Positions 27,658-38,150 of a stretch of DNA of 64,000 nt are shown here, piece by piece. The translations under genes and the position numbers were made by a program. The notes beneath the pieces are model-generated. The model did no database searches, had not been told where the DNA came from, and saw only the letters and a list, made by a program, of their open reading frames with translations. Origin of the DNA: Lacrimispora xylanisolvens (GTDB lineage Bacteria; Bacillota; Clostridia; Lachnospirales; Lachnospiraceae); the NCBI GenBank assembly GCA_017084465.1, contig CP070896.1:2593001-2657000 (forward strand), written 5' to 3'. Each line of letters starts with the position of its first letter. Within the stretch, counting starts at the first letter, position 1.

Positions 27658-28049
27658 TCAAGGTTTTTTGCTCTTTTCACGAGCCTTCTCCTGCATTTTA
27701 TCGCATTCCAGACAGCCTCTCCCTCTTCCGACGAAATCACCTTTTTATCGCCAAAAACATGGGGATGTCTGCGGATCATTTTCTCACAGATTCCATTCAC
27801 CACATCGTCAATGGAAAAGCAGTGACTTTCCTTGGCTATCTGGCTGTGCAGCATTACCTGAAACAAAACGTCTCCCAGTTCTTCACAAAGATTCTCCATA
27901 TCCTTATTGTCAATTGCCTGGAATACTTCCTGGCTCTCTTCTTCCAGATGCTTTTTTAAGCTCTCGTGAGTCTGCTCTCTGTCCCAGGGACAACCATCCT
28001 CCGCCCGCAGTTTATTTGTAATATCTACTAAATCTTTAAAAGTATACAT
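27658..28049 (-). CDS. mazG: MazG nucleotide pyrophosphohydrolase (frameshift near the C-terminus)
   Basis: Hydrolyses nucleoside triphosphates as a housecleaning enzyme. The single MazG domain shows CPWDREQTHESLKKHLEEES and the EELGDVLFQVMLHSQIA metal-binding segment (E-x-x-E and E-x-x-D pattern), then GICEKMIRRHPHVFG. The raw frame ends in basic residues to 27630. Adding one T at the T4 run 27696-27699 restores the family ending (WNAIKMQEKAREKSKKP) with TGA at 27658-27660. The Bacillus YabN protein carries an extra N-terminal methylase domain that is absent here. First gene of the mazG-hup-rqcP group. Confidence 0.88.
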
Positions 28050-28207
28050 GCACGGAACCTCCTTTTTTCAGATTATAACATATACCGGAACAAACCGGGG
28101 GAATCTGTTTCCAATTCTGACGTTTTTCTGACATTTGTCCCGGACCCCTGTTAAAAATCCCTTGATTCTATTATAATAATTGCAGTTAAATAAAACCGGA
28201 GGTTAAC

Positions 28208-29188
28208 ATGAAACATTTTAGTATATGGAAAAAAATAGCCGCCTGCGTGCTGTTTATTAACATCGTTTTAAGTGCATTTACACCTGAAATTGTAACGCCA
28301 GGAAGTACCGCAGATGAGTTGACTGCTGTACGTATGGGCATTGGTCCTTCCTTAAATATCGGACCTGGCGGCAAGATCTTTAACGGAGGAAGCCTTTCCC
28401 TTCTTGCAGATTATGACAACCGCCAGATGCTTTCCATGGTTTTGCAGGATAAGAACGGTTCTTTGGTAGTCATTGACGGCGGCTGGGATATTGATGCGGA
28501 TCATTTAAGTGATGTAATCCGTTCAAAAGGCGGACATGTTTCTGCCTGGTTTGTCACCCATCCCCACTCCGACCACGTGGGAGCACTGGTTAAAATTTTA
28601 AATAATCCAGATCGTAATATTACAATTGACAATGTTTACTACTCTCTGGCAGACCAGGCCTGGTATGATAAGGTAGAGTCCTCCCGATCTCTGCTGGTAA
28701 CGGATTTACGATCAGCCTTGTCGACACTCCCGGCATCAAGTCTCCATACTGTGAAAAAGGGAGATGAGATCCAGGTGGGCTCTATAAAGGCCAAAGTACT
28801 GAACAACCCCTACCTGCTTGATGTAACATCAGTAAACAACAGCTCTGTTGCATACAAATTCTTTTTAAACAATGTAAGCATTCTTGTTTTGGGAGATATG
28901 GGGCCTGAGGCAGGAAAACTTCTCTTGGAAGAGACAAGCGCAGCTGATTTAAAAAGTGATATTGTACAAATGTCCCACCATGGTCAGTATGGCGTAAGCC
29001 GGGAAGTTTACGCAGCCATTAAACCCCAGATCGCTTTATGGCCATGTCCGCTCTGGCTGTGGAATAATGATAACGGCAGCGGTATCGGAAGCGGTGACTG
29101 GAAAACCCTTGAGACCAGAAAATGGATGGAAGAGCTGGGTGTAAAGGTTAATTATTGTATTAAGGATGGCGATCAGACCATCAACTAA
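28208..29188 (+). CDS. Exported metallo-beta-lactamase fold hydrolase (ComEC C-terminal type)
   Basis: A 326-residue protein with an uncleaved or cleaved signal segment (KKIAACVLFINIVLSAF) and a metallo-beta-lactamase domain carrying the metal motif THPHSDHVG (about residues 117-125) and downstream GDMGPEAG and MSHHGQYG. Such stand-alone domains resemble the nuclease-like C-terminal domain of ComEC, but the function of the free form is not established. The ribosome site GGAGG lies before ATG 28208. It is divergent from mazG and convergent with the small gene after spoVT, with a terminator at its end. Confidence 0.8.
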   Translation: MKHFSIWKKIAACVLFINIVLSAFTPEIVTPGSTADELTAVRMGIGPSLNIGPGGKIFNGGSLSLLADYDNRQMLSMVLQDKNGSLVVIDGGWDIDADHLSDVIRSKGGHVSAWFVTHPHSDHVGALVKILNNPDRNITIDNVYYSLADQAWYDKVESSRSLLVTDLRSALSTLPASSLHTVKKGDEIQVGSIKAKVLNNPYLLDVTSVNNSSVAYKFFLNNVSILVLGDMGPEAGKLLLEETSAADLKSDIVQMSHHGQYGVSREVYAAIKPQIALWPCPLWLWNNDNGSGIGSGDWKTLETRKWMEELGVKVNYCIKDGDQTIN

Positions 29189-29203
29189 TTATGACCCGTC
29201 ATC

Positions 29204-29240
29204 AAAACGGCAGCCCTGTTAATTTCCGGCTGCCGTTTTT
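29204..29240. terminator. Bidirectional terminator
   Basis: AAAACGGCAGCC (29204-29215) pairs with GGCTGCCGTTTT (29228-29239). It ends the metallo-hydrolase gene and faces the 3' end of the small gene at 29259. Confidence 0.88.
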
Positions 29241-29258
29241 AGTTGCGCATTTTTTGTA

Positions 29259-29402
29259 TTAATCCCCTCCAGGACCATCTCGTCTTGGTCTTTCTGATTC
29301 TGGCAGTGGCTCTACATAAAAACCGTCTTTGTAAGGGTCCGTATCAATCTCCGGAATATCGCCATCACTGTAGTCATCCTCTTCGGGCATAAAAATCCTC
29401 AT
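29259..29402 (-). CDS. Small acidic protein of 47 aa downstream of spoVT
   Basis: A short frame of 47 codons starting at ATG 29402 with an excellent ribosome site, GGAGGTGAGAAC, that overlaps the spoVT stop region; the gap to spoVT is 12 bases. The product begins MRIFMPEEDDYSDGDIPEID and is rich in Asp, Glu, Pro and Gly, with a Pro-Arg-rich tail ending in DGPGGD. It has no hydrophobic segment. It should be co-transcribed with spoVT and ends before a terminator. I do not know the family; a spore-related or regulatory small protein is only a guess from position. Confidence 0.6.
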   Translation of the reverse strand: MRIFMPEEDDYSDGDIPEIDTDPYKDGFYVEPLPESERPRRDGPGGD

Positions 29403-29414
29403 GTTCTCACCTCC

Positions 29415-29963
29415 TTAACCTTCCATCTGACGTCCTAAAAATCCGGCAGCTGTTGTCGCAAGTTTTGTCTCCATATCACCAAAGCGTGCTCTTGGCTCTC
29501 TGCTTAAAAGTGCAACTGCTCCAATGGCATCTCCTTCACAAATAATTGGTGCCACTACCTGAGCCGTTATGCCTTCCAGAGTCTCTCCTGTTAATGCTAC
29601 AAATCCTTTATCATCTTTCCCTGCCACAACAACGGTACGCTCATTAATGATCGTCTCCAGCTGCTTGCTGATGGTCTTTTGGAGAAGCTCCTTTTTTGAT
29701 CCGCCAGCCACAGCAATAATCTGATCGCGGTCACTGATACATACGGTCAGTCCGGTAGTCTGTGCCATGGCTTCCGCATACTGGGAAGCGAATGCAGTAA
29801 GCTCTACCATAGGAGAATATTTTTTTAATATAATTTCACCTTCTCTGTCTGTAAATATCTCAAGCGGAGTTCCTTCTCTGAGTCTGAGTGTTCGTCTGAT
29901 CTCTTTTGGTATTACCACACGTCCAAGATCATCAATTCTTCTTACAATACCAGTTGCTTTCAT
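29415..29963 (-). CDS. spoVT: Stage V sporulation transcription regulator SpoVT
   Basis: An intact 182-residue forespore regulator. The N-terminal AbrB-type swapped-hairpin DNA-binding domain reads MKATGIVRRIDDLGRVVIPK and continues with EIRRTLRLREGTPLEI. The C-terminal GAF-like domain spans about residues 55-180 and includes GLTVCISDRDQIIAVAGG. In Bacillus it modulates sigma G-dependent genes. It lies in the pth-mfd-spoVT order of spore-formers and is followed closely by a small acidic protein gene. Confidence 0.94.
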   Translation of the reverse strand: MKATGIVRRIDDLGRVVIPKEIRRTLRLREGTPLEIFTDREGEIILKKYSPMVELTAFASQYAEAMAQTTGLTVCISDRDQIIAVAGGSKKELLQKTISKQLETIINERTVVVAGKDDKGFVALTGETLEGITAQVVAPIICEGDAIGAVALLSREPRARFGDMETKLATTAAGFLGRQMEG

Positions 29964-30062
29964 ATTTAATATTCCTCCATCTTGTGCATTTTTCTATCAC
30001 TGATATTATTTTGCATCGAATACACCAGATTATACTTAAGTCTGCCATTTTTCCCAAAATTT

Positions 30063-30105
30063 AAAATCAGGGCCAGACTTTTAATAAAGTCTAACCCTGA
30101 TTTTT
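30063..30105. terminator. Bidirectional terminator
   Basis: AAAATCAGGG(CCAGACTTT) pairs with (AAAGTCTAA)CCCTGATTTT with a TAAT loop and one mismatch region. It ends the small gene at 30154-30336 and insulates spoVT. Confidence 0.85.
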
Positions 30106-30153
30106 AATTAGTAAATTATGAAATTTTAAGAAGTGGGATGTTCCATACCCAGA

Positions 30154-30336
30154 TTAATCACCTTGCCTGACACGATGGGGAACTTCTTTTGAAGAGGTTA
30201 TATACGCCTCATGTGCCACTTTTGCTGCCGGATTATCGGGAACAGGGGACACAAATCTGTTTTCAAAAGAACCATAGCGCTGAATGGTTAATTCATCTGA
30301 TACTCGTTGGAGAAGATACATACCTAAAACGTCCAT
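30154..30336 (-). CDS. Hypothetical protein, 60 aa
   Basis: ATG 30336 with AAGGTGG upstream gives MDVLGMYLLQRVSDELTIQR and a 60-residue product without hydrophobic spans; an upstream ATG at 30399 would add 21 residues but lacks a good site. The middle reads GSFENRFVSPVPDNPAAKVA. It lies between mfd and spoVT in the same orientation, followed by a terminator. The family is unknown to me. Its small size and location next to spoVT make a sporulation link possible but unproven. Confidence 0.55.
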   Translation of the reverse strand: MDVLGMYLLQRVSDELTIQRYGSFENRFVSPVPDNPAAKVAHEAYITSSKEVPHRVRQGD

Positions 30337-30480
30337 AGCTACCACCTTTCTTCGAAACAAATGTATTGAAGTAAGAAAGCATCCGGGACTTAATCCCATA
30401 TTCTACTATTAGTATATCACAAAATGCCAAAAAATCAACCAGACAAGCTGTATTTTTTTAGTTATATTTTCTATATTTTT

Positions 30481-33400
30481 CTATTTATCAGATAATTCAC
30501 TAATCTGCTTCAAGATGACCTCAGCCTGGCTTATCATGGCATCTGTTGTTGCATTTTTCTTCCGGTCAAGGTAGGCAAATTTGGGTTCTTCTCCCATATG
30601 GAATTTTAAATCTCCCCTGTACTGCTCAATAATCTTAGGAATTCCTTCTACCTTAAGCTTTGCATTCCGGTACATGGTAAGCCGGATTTCCTGGCGGTTA
30701 ATATTTACCTCGGTCACATAGGCGCTGTGTGCCAGAGCCTTTATTGCCGCAACCTTAAGAAGATTCTCAACCGGCTTTGGCATCTCGCCAAAACGGTCCA
30801 TCAGTTCATCCTGCATATCCATATGTTCTTCTTCATTTTCAATCGAAGAAATGCGCTTATAGATATCAAGCTTCTGATATTCATTTTTAATATAAGAGGT
30901 TGGAATATAAGCATCGATATCGCAATCCACCACGGTCTGGTAAGTGTCCTCTTCTTTTCTTTCGCCCTTCAGTTCCAAAACCGCCTGGTTCAATAGTTTG
31001 CAGTAAAGGTCATATCCCACGGCTTCCATATGTCCATGCTGCTCTGCACCCAGAACATTGCCTGCTCCTCTTATTTCCAGATCCCGCATTGCAATTTTGA
31101 TACCAGAGCCAAGCTCTGTAAATTCACGGATCGCCTGAAGCCGCTTCTCTGCTTCTTCTTTTAACATCTTATCCCGTTTATACATTAGAAATGCGTATGC
31201 AGTACGACTGGAACGCCCTACCCGGCCTCTTAGCTGGTAAAGTTGGGAAAGCCCCATTCGGTCCGCATCCTGAATAATCATGGTGTTTGCATTGGAAATA
31301 TCAAGTCCTGTCTCAATAATTGTGGTACATACCAGAACATCAATTTCACCGTTTACAAAATCAAACATGATTCGTTCCAGTTCATGCTCGTGCATCTGCC
31401 CATGGGCAAACGTAACCACTGCCTCCGGAACGAGCTTTGCAATGTGGTTTGCAATCTCATCAATGTTATTAACCCGGTTGTATACATAATAGACCTGTCC
31501 TCCCCTTGACAGTTCCCCTGTGAATCGCTTCCCGGACCATTTCGTCATTATGCTCCATTACATAGGTCTGTATGGGCATTCGGTCAACAGGCGGCTCTTC
31601 CAGAACGCTCATGTCCCGGATTCCCACAAGGCTCATATGAAGGGTTCTTGGGATTGGGGTGGCTGTTAAAGTAAGAACGTCTATATTTTCCTTTAACTGC
31701 TTGATTTTCTCCTTATGGGCAACTCCAAAACGCTGTTCTTCATCAATAATTAAAAGACCCAGATCCTTAAACTGCACATCTTTGGATAATACACGGTGGG
31801 TGCCTATTACAATATCCACCATGCCTTTTTTTAAGTCTTCCACCGTTTTCTTAATCTGGGCAGAGGTCTTAAACCGGGACATTAAATCCACCCGTACCGG
31901 AAAGTCCTTCATTCTCTGTGCAAAGGTATTATAATGCTGCTGAGCCAGAATCGTAGTGGGAACCAGGTAGACCACCTGTTTTCCTTCCTGAACCGCTTTA
32001 AAGGCCGCTCTCAGTGCAATCTCTGTTTTACCATATCCCACATCTCCACAGATTAAGCGATCCATAATTTTGCCGCTTTCCATATCTGCTTTTGTGGATT
32101 CGATTGCATCCCACTGATCCTCAGTCTCTTCGTAGGGAAACATCTCTTCAAACTCTTTCTGCCAGACGGTATCCTCACTGTAACGGAATCCATGTGTCTG
32201 CTGTCTGGCTGCATAGAGCATAACCAGATCCTTTGCTATCTCTTTTACAGCACCCTTTACTCTGGTTTTGGTTTTATTCCACTGATCTCCTCCAAGGCGG
32301 TTCAGCTTTGGCTTCTTGGCTTCCGCACCGGCATACTTCTGGATTCCGTCAAGCCTGGTAGCCGGAAGATACAGATTACCGTTTTCTGCATACTCCACTT
32401 TTAAGTAATCTTTGATTACGCCATCCTGTTCAATCTTTTCAATTCCCCGGTAAATACCAAGTCCATGATCCTCGTGAACCACATAATCGCCAACAGCGAG
32501 ATCGGAAAAGTTCTGGATTCTGGTGCCTTCATAGACCGTCTTTTCCGTTTACGTTTCTTTTTCTCCACACCGAACATGTCACCTTCGGTAATTACAAGGA
32601 ATTTGATCATGGGGTATTCAAATCCCCGGTGAATGTTGCCATGAGTCACCAGAATTTCTCCCGGCTTCACCTCATGCTCCCCATCCTGATCGTCCGGGCA
32701 GTAAGCCCGTAATTCGTATTCTCTTAAATCGCCTGCCAGACGGCTGGCTCTGGTTCTGGAGGCGGACAACAGGATAACCCGGTATCCCTCCCGTTTCCAT
32801 CTGGTTAAATCCTTAATCAGAAGTTCAAAACTGTTTTGATAGGAATTAACGTTTTTCACCTGAAAACTATAGCGGTTTTTCACCACAAAGCCTGACAGCT
32901 TCTGTTCCAGACCGGTTAAATACACTCCACTTTTCATCTGAATTCTGGCTAACATCTCTTTTGCCGGATAAAGAAGGTTTGTCTGTCCCGGAAGGAGATA
33001 ACCATTTTCCAGACGATGAATCATGCTTTCCCGGAATTCCATCTCAACGGTTTCTCCCTTTTCCTTTAACCGTTCCGGTTCATCTAAGAAAAAGACTGTA
33101 TCTTCAGGAGAAAAATAATCAAGAAAGGATACACTCCCTTTACAGAAGTACTGAATATAGCCATCAAGTCCGTGCTGCTTCCAGCCTTCCTTTAAGCCTT
33201 CTATCAGTTCTGATACAAGGGACCGGATTCTGGCGGCTTCCTGAATCTTTGACTGAGCCCGCAGATCCTTTTCATATTTTTTCAGCTCTTTTTGAAGTTC
33301 TTCCAACCCATCGTTAATCTGCCGGGAGGTAAGAACCATCTCCGTGGCAGGATAGATACAGATTTCATCAAGCTGGTCTATGGACCTCTGGCTTTCTAAG

Positions 33401-34017
33401 TCAAAGGTTCTAATGGAGTCCACCTCATTGTCCCAAAGCTCAATACGGACAGGTAGTTCTTCTGTTAAGGGAAAAATATCGATGATGCCGCCGCGGATGG
33501 AAAACTGTCCCATCCCGTCTACCTGACCCATCCGCTCATATCCCAGCTGGGTAAGCTGTTTTTTCCACAGCTCCACATCAATAATCTGACCGTTCTCAAC
33601 GGAAAGTGCCTGTTTCTTCAAATCAGCAAGAGGCATAAGGTGGTCCATCAAACCATCAAAGGTTGTTACCACCCATCCGGAGGATTGTTCCATTAAATGA
33701 CGGAAGACCTCCATTCGCTGTTTAGTCAGCAGATTCCCATGGATATCTGCATTGAAAAACAGCAAGTCCCTTGCCGGATAAAGCCACGTATCAGAATCAA
33801 AAAAGCGAAGATCTTCATAGATCTCTCTTGCCCTGGTATCATCATAGGTGATTACCAGTTTAAGACCTGCATGTTTTGCCGCTTCATACATCAGATGAAC
33901 TTTCTGGGAATCCATGCAGCCGCTTGCCATGACTGGTCCGGCCTTCTTTTTCAGATCAGAGCAAAGACCTTCAAAATCCTTTAGTTCCCTTAATGGTTTC
34001 TCAAATAGATCGTTCAT
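30481..34017 (-). CDS. mfd: Transcription-repair coupling factor Mfd (two frameshifts)
   Basis: A large DNA translocase that removes RNA polymerase stalled at lesions and recruits UvrA. Corrected length is about 1,178 residues. The N-terminal UvrB-like region includes GQFSIRGGIIDIFPL; the RNA-polymerase interaction domain begins after DYVVHEDHGLGIYRG. Helicase motifs: Walker A CGDVGYGKTEIALRA, DEEQ box IIDEEQRFGV, and LTATPIPRTL. The C-terminal half has IIQDADRMGLSQLYQLRGRVGRS and the TRCF domain. Breaks: one A missing at the T4 run 32541-32544 (plus strand) and one extra base at the C4 run 31515-31518. It starts nine bases after pth and so is co-transcribed. Confidence 0.93.
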
Positions 34018-34026
34018 GAAATCTCC

Positions 34027-34593
34027 TTATTTCTTCCTGTTGAAATAATTCATCGCCTTTTCGGCTCCGTCTTCCACCATCATGATTGCCGCCTCTGCCC
34101 CAGCCAGGTAAGCATCCGCCATAACAGACTCCAGCTCCTTTGGAAAACGTCCAAGCACATAGTCTGCCAGATCCATCTCTTTAGGCTTCTCACCCACTCC
34201 AACTCTGATTCTTGGAAATTCCTGGGTTCCTAAGTGCTGTATGATGTTTTTCAGTCCGTTATGCCCGCCGGCACTTCCTTTCAGACGAATCCGAAGCTGT
34301 CCCTCCACAAGGTTGATGTCATCGCAGATCACAATAACATGTTCCGGCTCTACCTTATAAAAGTCAGCCATGGAGCGGATGCTCTCTCCGCTTAAATTCA
34401 TATAGGTCTGGGGTTTTGAAAGAATAACCTTCTGATATCCTGCCATTCCCATCCCATATATTGCTTTATGCTTCTTCTCCGTCATGGGGATTCCCAGTTT
34501 GTCCGCCAGAACATCAATAGCCTCAAAACCCACATTGTGTCTTGTTTTATCATATTCTCTAGTTGGATTACCTAATCCTGCGATGATGTACAT
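34027..34593 (-). CDS. pth: Peptidyl-tRNA hydrolase
   Basis: An intact 188-residue enzyme that recycles peptidyl-tRNAs dropped from ribosomes. MYIIAGLGNPTREYDKTRHN carries the catalytic His of the RHNVGF motif and the substrate-binding Asn in GLGNP. Further signatures are SKPQTYMNLSGESI, VICDDINLVEGQLRIR with the catalytic Asp, and GSAGGHNGLKNI. It is the first gene of the pth-mfd series conserved in spore-formers (spoVC in Bacillus). The upstream region 34594-34828 contains no gene. Confidence 0.95.
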   Translation of the reverse strand: MYIIAGLGNPTREYDKTRHNVGFEAIDVLADKLGIPMTEKKHKAIYGMGMAGYQKVILSKPQTYMNLSGESIRSMADFYKVEPEHVIVICDDINLVEGQLRIRLKGSAGGHNGLKNIIQHLGTQEFPRIRVGVGEKPKEMDLADYVLGRFPKELESVMADAYLAGAEAAIMMVEDGAEKAMNYFNRKK

Positions 34594-34828
34594 GATGATT
34601 CTCCTTATTATTGTCTATATTAACAGCAGTTGCATTTCATGACTGATCATGGAGTTTTATGAACGCCCGAAAAGCGTTAGATTTCCCATATGAGGGCACC
34701 TAACGCGATTCCTCTAATTTTAGCAGTTTAAAACAAGGATGTAAAGGCAGAAACGCAGAATAATTTTATTCCATTGAAATCATTCAGACAGAAAGTTATA
34801 ATGTAGGTATTTGAGAAAGGAACCTGAC

Positions 34829-36487
34829 ATGGAACAAACAAATAATACTTACCGCATGATTCTTTTAAGCTCATTAACCAAAGTATTTACCGATGAAGAG
34901 CCTTTATATTATCCGGAATGCTGCCGCCTTACCGGTCTTTATGGGGAAACGGTTTCTTTTCAGACTGCCTGCTCCTTTTCAGGTGAAGAGAAGGAAGCGC
35001 TTCGGGTTTCCATTGATTCTCCCCTGGAAAAACAGATCCGGATCAGACAGGTGATTTCCGTCCCCTCCGCTTACCCTGCTCATGAAAAACGGGACAGTAA
35101 TTATCTCCGCCACACCCCCGGCCTTTACCCGGATCTTCTAAGGAATCTAAATCATGACAGTCTACTTCTGGTACCCGGTAAATGGCAAAGCCTTTGGGTG
35201 GATGTTTCTCTCACCAGCGAAATTAACCCAGGTATCTATCCAATTACAGTTTCACTGATTAATTCGGAAGAGTCAATTGCTGCATCCGTTACGGCCACAC
35301 TGGAAATCATATCAGCCTCATTGCCCAGTCAGGAACTGATTCATACACAGTGGTTTCATGGAGACTGCCTGGCTGATTATTATCATGTCCCCGTTTTTTC
35401 TGAGGAACACTTTACTATTCTGGAGCATTTTATTTCTCTTTATGCAAAGAGAGGAATGAATATGATACTCACACCAATCTTCACCCCACCTCTTGATACG
35501 GCAAGAGGCGGAGAGCGGACAACCATTCAGCTGGTGGATATTATGGAAGAGAACGGGACTTACCGGTTTGATTTCTCCAGGTTACGGAGATGGGTGTCAA
35601 TCTGTAAAGCATCTGGAATCAGATATTTTGAAATGGCCCATCTCTTTACTCAATGGGGCGCAGAATCTGCTCCTAAAATTATGGTCACAACCAACGGGGA
35701 GGAAATCAAGCGGTTTGGCTGGCACACCCCTGCCTTAGGGGACTACACCCATTTCCTTAATCAGTTTCTTCCTGCACTGAAAATGGAGTTAAAACTTCTG
35801 GATATCTTAGATGATACCTGGTTTCATATATCCGATGAGCCAAAACCCTCCAATTTTGACTCCTATGCTGCCGCCAGAGAATCCGTTATGGAACACTTAA
35901 AGGGCTTTAAGATAATAGATGCACTATCTGATTATTCTTTTTATGAATCCGGCCTGGTAGAAAGGCCCGCTTGTGCTACCGACCACATAGAACCGTTTTT
36001 ACACCACAGTGTCCCTCATTTATGGTGCTACTATTGTACTGCTCAGTGTGTTGATGTTGCCAACCGCTTTATGGCAATGCCTTCAGAAAGGAACCGCATC
36101 TATGGGATTCAGGTTTATAAATTTGGAATGGAAGGTATCCTTCACTGGGGCTTCAACTTTTATAATTCCGAATATTCTCTGGAGCACATCAACCCTTATC
36201 TGGTTACGGACAGCGGGGGAAGCTTTCCATCCGGAGATGCGTTTTTAGTTTATCCGGGAGCGGACAAATATCCGGAAGAGTCCATCCGGCTGATGGTCTT
36301 ATATGAAGCCATTCAGGATCATAGAGCGTTAAAGCTGTTAGAACAGTACATTGGCAGGGAAGCTGTAATCGATCTTTTAGAAGAGGACTTATCGGAACCA
36401 ATTACGTTTCAGACGTATCCGAAGTCAGCATCCTATCTGATTTCAGTCAGAAATAAAATAAACCGTATGCTAAAACAATTTATTTAA
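34829..36487 (+). CDS. DUF4091 domain-containing protein (putative glycoside hydrolase-like)
   Basis: An intact 552-residue cytoplasmic protein. ATG 34829 is preferred to ATG 34811 because AAAGGA lies at the right distance. The N-terminal part is beta-rich (about 170 residues, VDVSLTSEINPGIYPITVSL), followed by a barrel-like domain with DTWFHISDEPKPSNF and a C-terminal DUF4091 region (GILHWGFNFYNSEYS, LVYPGADKYPEESIRLM, LYEAIQDHRALKLLEQ). The region resembles clan-A glycosidase barrels, but no enzyme activity is firmly known to me. It stands alone, with no sugar-transport genes next to it. Confidence 0.78.
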   Translation: MEQTNNTYRMILLSSLTKVFTDEEPLYYPECCRLTGLYGETVSFQTACSFSGEEKEALRVSIDSPLEKQIRIRQVISVPSAYPAHEKRDSNYLRHTPGLYPDLLRNLNHDSLLLVPGKWQSLWVDVSLTSEINPGIYPITVSLINSEESIAASVTATLEIISASLPSQELIHTQWFHGDCLADYYHVPVFSEEHFTILEHFISLYAKRGMNMILTPIFTPPLDTARGGERTTIQLVDIMEENGTYRFDFSRLRRWVSICKASGIRYFEMAHLFTQWGAESAPKIMVTTNGEEIKRFGWHTPALGDYTHFLNQFLPALKMELKLLDILDDTWFHISDEPKPSNFDSYAAARESVMEHLKGFKIIDALSDYSFYESGLVERPACATDHIEPFLHHSVPHLWCYYCTAQCVDVANRFMAMPSERNRIYGIQVYKFGMEGILHWGFNFYNSEYSLEHINPYLVTDSGGSFPSGDAFLVYPGADKYPEESIRLMVLYEAIQDHRALKLLEQYIGREAVIDLLEEDLSEPITFQTYPKSASYLISVRNKINRMLKQFI

Positions 36488-36592
36488 AAAAGATGCTGCA
36501 GGTCAGACATACCCGTTATTAAAATTTTATACTCATGTCCCTTGTCATACCTCCTGCCATTATGTTAAAATAAAACCGTTGCGCTTATATAA

Positions 36593-36636
36593 GTTCAAAA
36601 TTGGTTGAACGTTTCTACCAACTACCTCAATAGTTG
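36593..36636. promoter_or_regulatory. Two 18-bp dyads upstream of the FAD protein gene
   Basis: GTTCAA-6-TTGAAC (36593-36610) and CAACTA-6-TAGTTG (36619-36636) have the same 6-6-6 geometry and are offset by 26 bases. They lie 36 bases before the start of the next gene and may be operator half-site pairs. Confidence 0.4.
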
Positions 36637-36671
36637 ACTATAAGGGTTAGAAGGAAAAAGGAGTGATGTTC

Positions 36672-38079
36672 ATGAAGGAAGCTTCAAAAAATTACGATGT
36701 GATCATCATCGGTGCAGGCCCTTCCGGTATTTTCTGCGCTTATGAACTGATCGATAAAAAACCGGATTTAAAGATCCTGATGATTGAAAAGGGCCGTCCG
36801 ATTGAAAAACGTACCTGCCCCAAACGTACAACCAAAGTATGCGTAGGCTGCAAACCTTGCTCCATCACCACTGGCTTTGCAGGTGCAGGAGCATTTTCAG
36901 ACGGTAAATTATCCTTATCTCCTGACGTAGGAGGTAATCTGCCCGAAATACTGGGATATGATAAAACCGTGGAACTGTTAAAAGAATCTGATAATATTTA
37001 TTTAAAATTCGGCGCAGATACCAATGTATATGGTGTTGATAAGCAAAAGGAGATCCAGGAGATCCGCCGCAAAGCCATAAACGCCAATTTAAAACTAATT
37101 GAATGCCCCATCCGCCATCTCGGTACGGAGGAAGGCTATAAAATCTACACCCGTCTTCAGGAGCATTTACTGGAACAGGGTGTTGAGATGGAATTTAATA
37201 CCATGGTAAAGGACATTATTATCGAGGATAATCAGGCTAAGGGAATTATCACAGATAAGGATGAGATCTATGAGGCTCCTGAGATCGTTTCTGCCATAGG
37301 CCGCGAGGGATCTGACTGGTTCAGCCATATCTGCGGGAATCATGGAATTGAGACGAAGGTCGGAACCGTTGATATTGGAGTTCGTGTTGAAGTCAGAGAT
37401 GAAGTTATGGAATTAAATAAGAATCTCTATGAAGCGAAGCTTGTTTATTACACTCCAACCTTTGATGATAAGGTACGTACATTCTGTACCAATCCTTCCG
37501 GAGAGGTAGCCACTGAATATTACGAGAACGGGCTGGCAGTTGTCAATGGACACGCATACAAGTCCCAGGAATACAAAACCAATAACACAAATTTTGCAAT
37601 CCTGGTATCCAAAAACTTTACCAAGCCATTTAAAACACCCATTGAATACGGGAAACATATTTCACAGCTAAGCAACATGTTGTGTGACGGCAGGATTCTG
37701 GTGCAAACCTTTGGAGATTTCCCAGAGAGGAAGACGTACAACTGAAGAGCGCTTATGCCGCAACAATATTATTCCAACCTTAAAGGATGCGGTTCCAGGC
37801 GATTTATCCCTGGTATTCCCTCACAGAATTATGGTTGATATTAAGGAAATGCTGCTGGCTCTTGATAAGGTAACACCTGGTATCGCTAGTGATGAGACAC
37901 TTCTTTATGGAGTGGAAGTTAAATTCTATTCCAATAAAGTGGTTGTTAACAGTGATTTCGAAACCAGCGTGCTGGGACTGCGTGCCATCGGAGATGGTGC
38001 TTCCGTAACACGGGGACTTCAGCAGGCCTCTGCCAATGGTATCAGCGTTGCCAGAAGTATTTTAAGCAAACTAATATAA
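36672..38079 (+). CDS. NAD(P)/FAD-dependent dehydrogenase-like protein (one frameshift)
   Basis: A flavoprotein of about 468 residues related to the uncharacterised FAD-dependent dehydrogenase group (COG2509). ATG 36672 follows AAGGAG at 36657-36662. The dinucleotide-binding motif is IIIGAGPSGIFCAYEL. A cysteine-rich stretch, KRTCPKRTTKVCVGCKPCSI, is followed by TTGFAGAGAFSDGKLSL, typical of this group. The frame breaks at CCC 37721-37723, where CC is expected and restores GDFQRGRRTTEERL. The C-terminal half holds LLYGVEVKFYSNKV and LRAIGDGASVTRGLQQASAN. The physiological substrate is not known to me. It is monocistronic by layout. Confidence 0.82.
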
Positions 38080-38150
38080 AGAGAAAAAGGGGTGTTACAT
38101 TACCGACTTAGTTGGTTTTGTGGCACCCTGCTTTTTATCATGAATCATTA

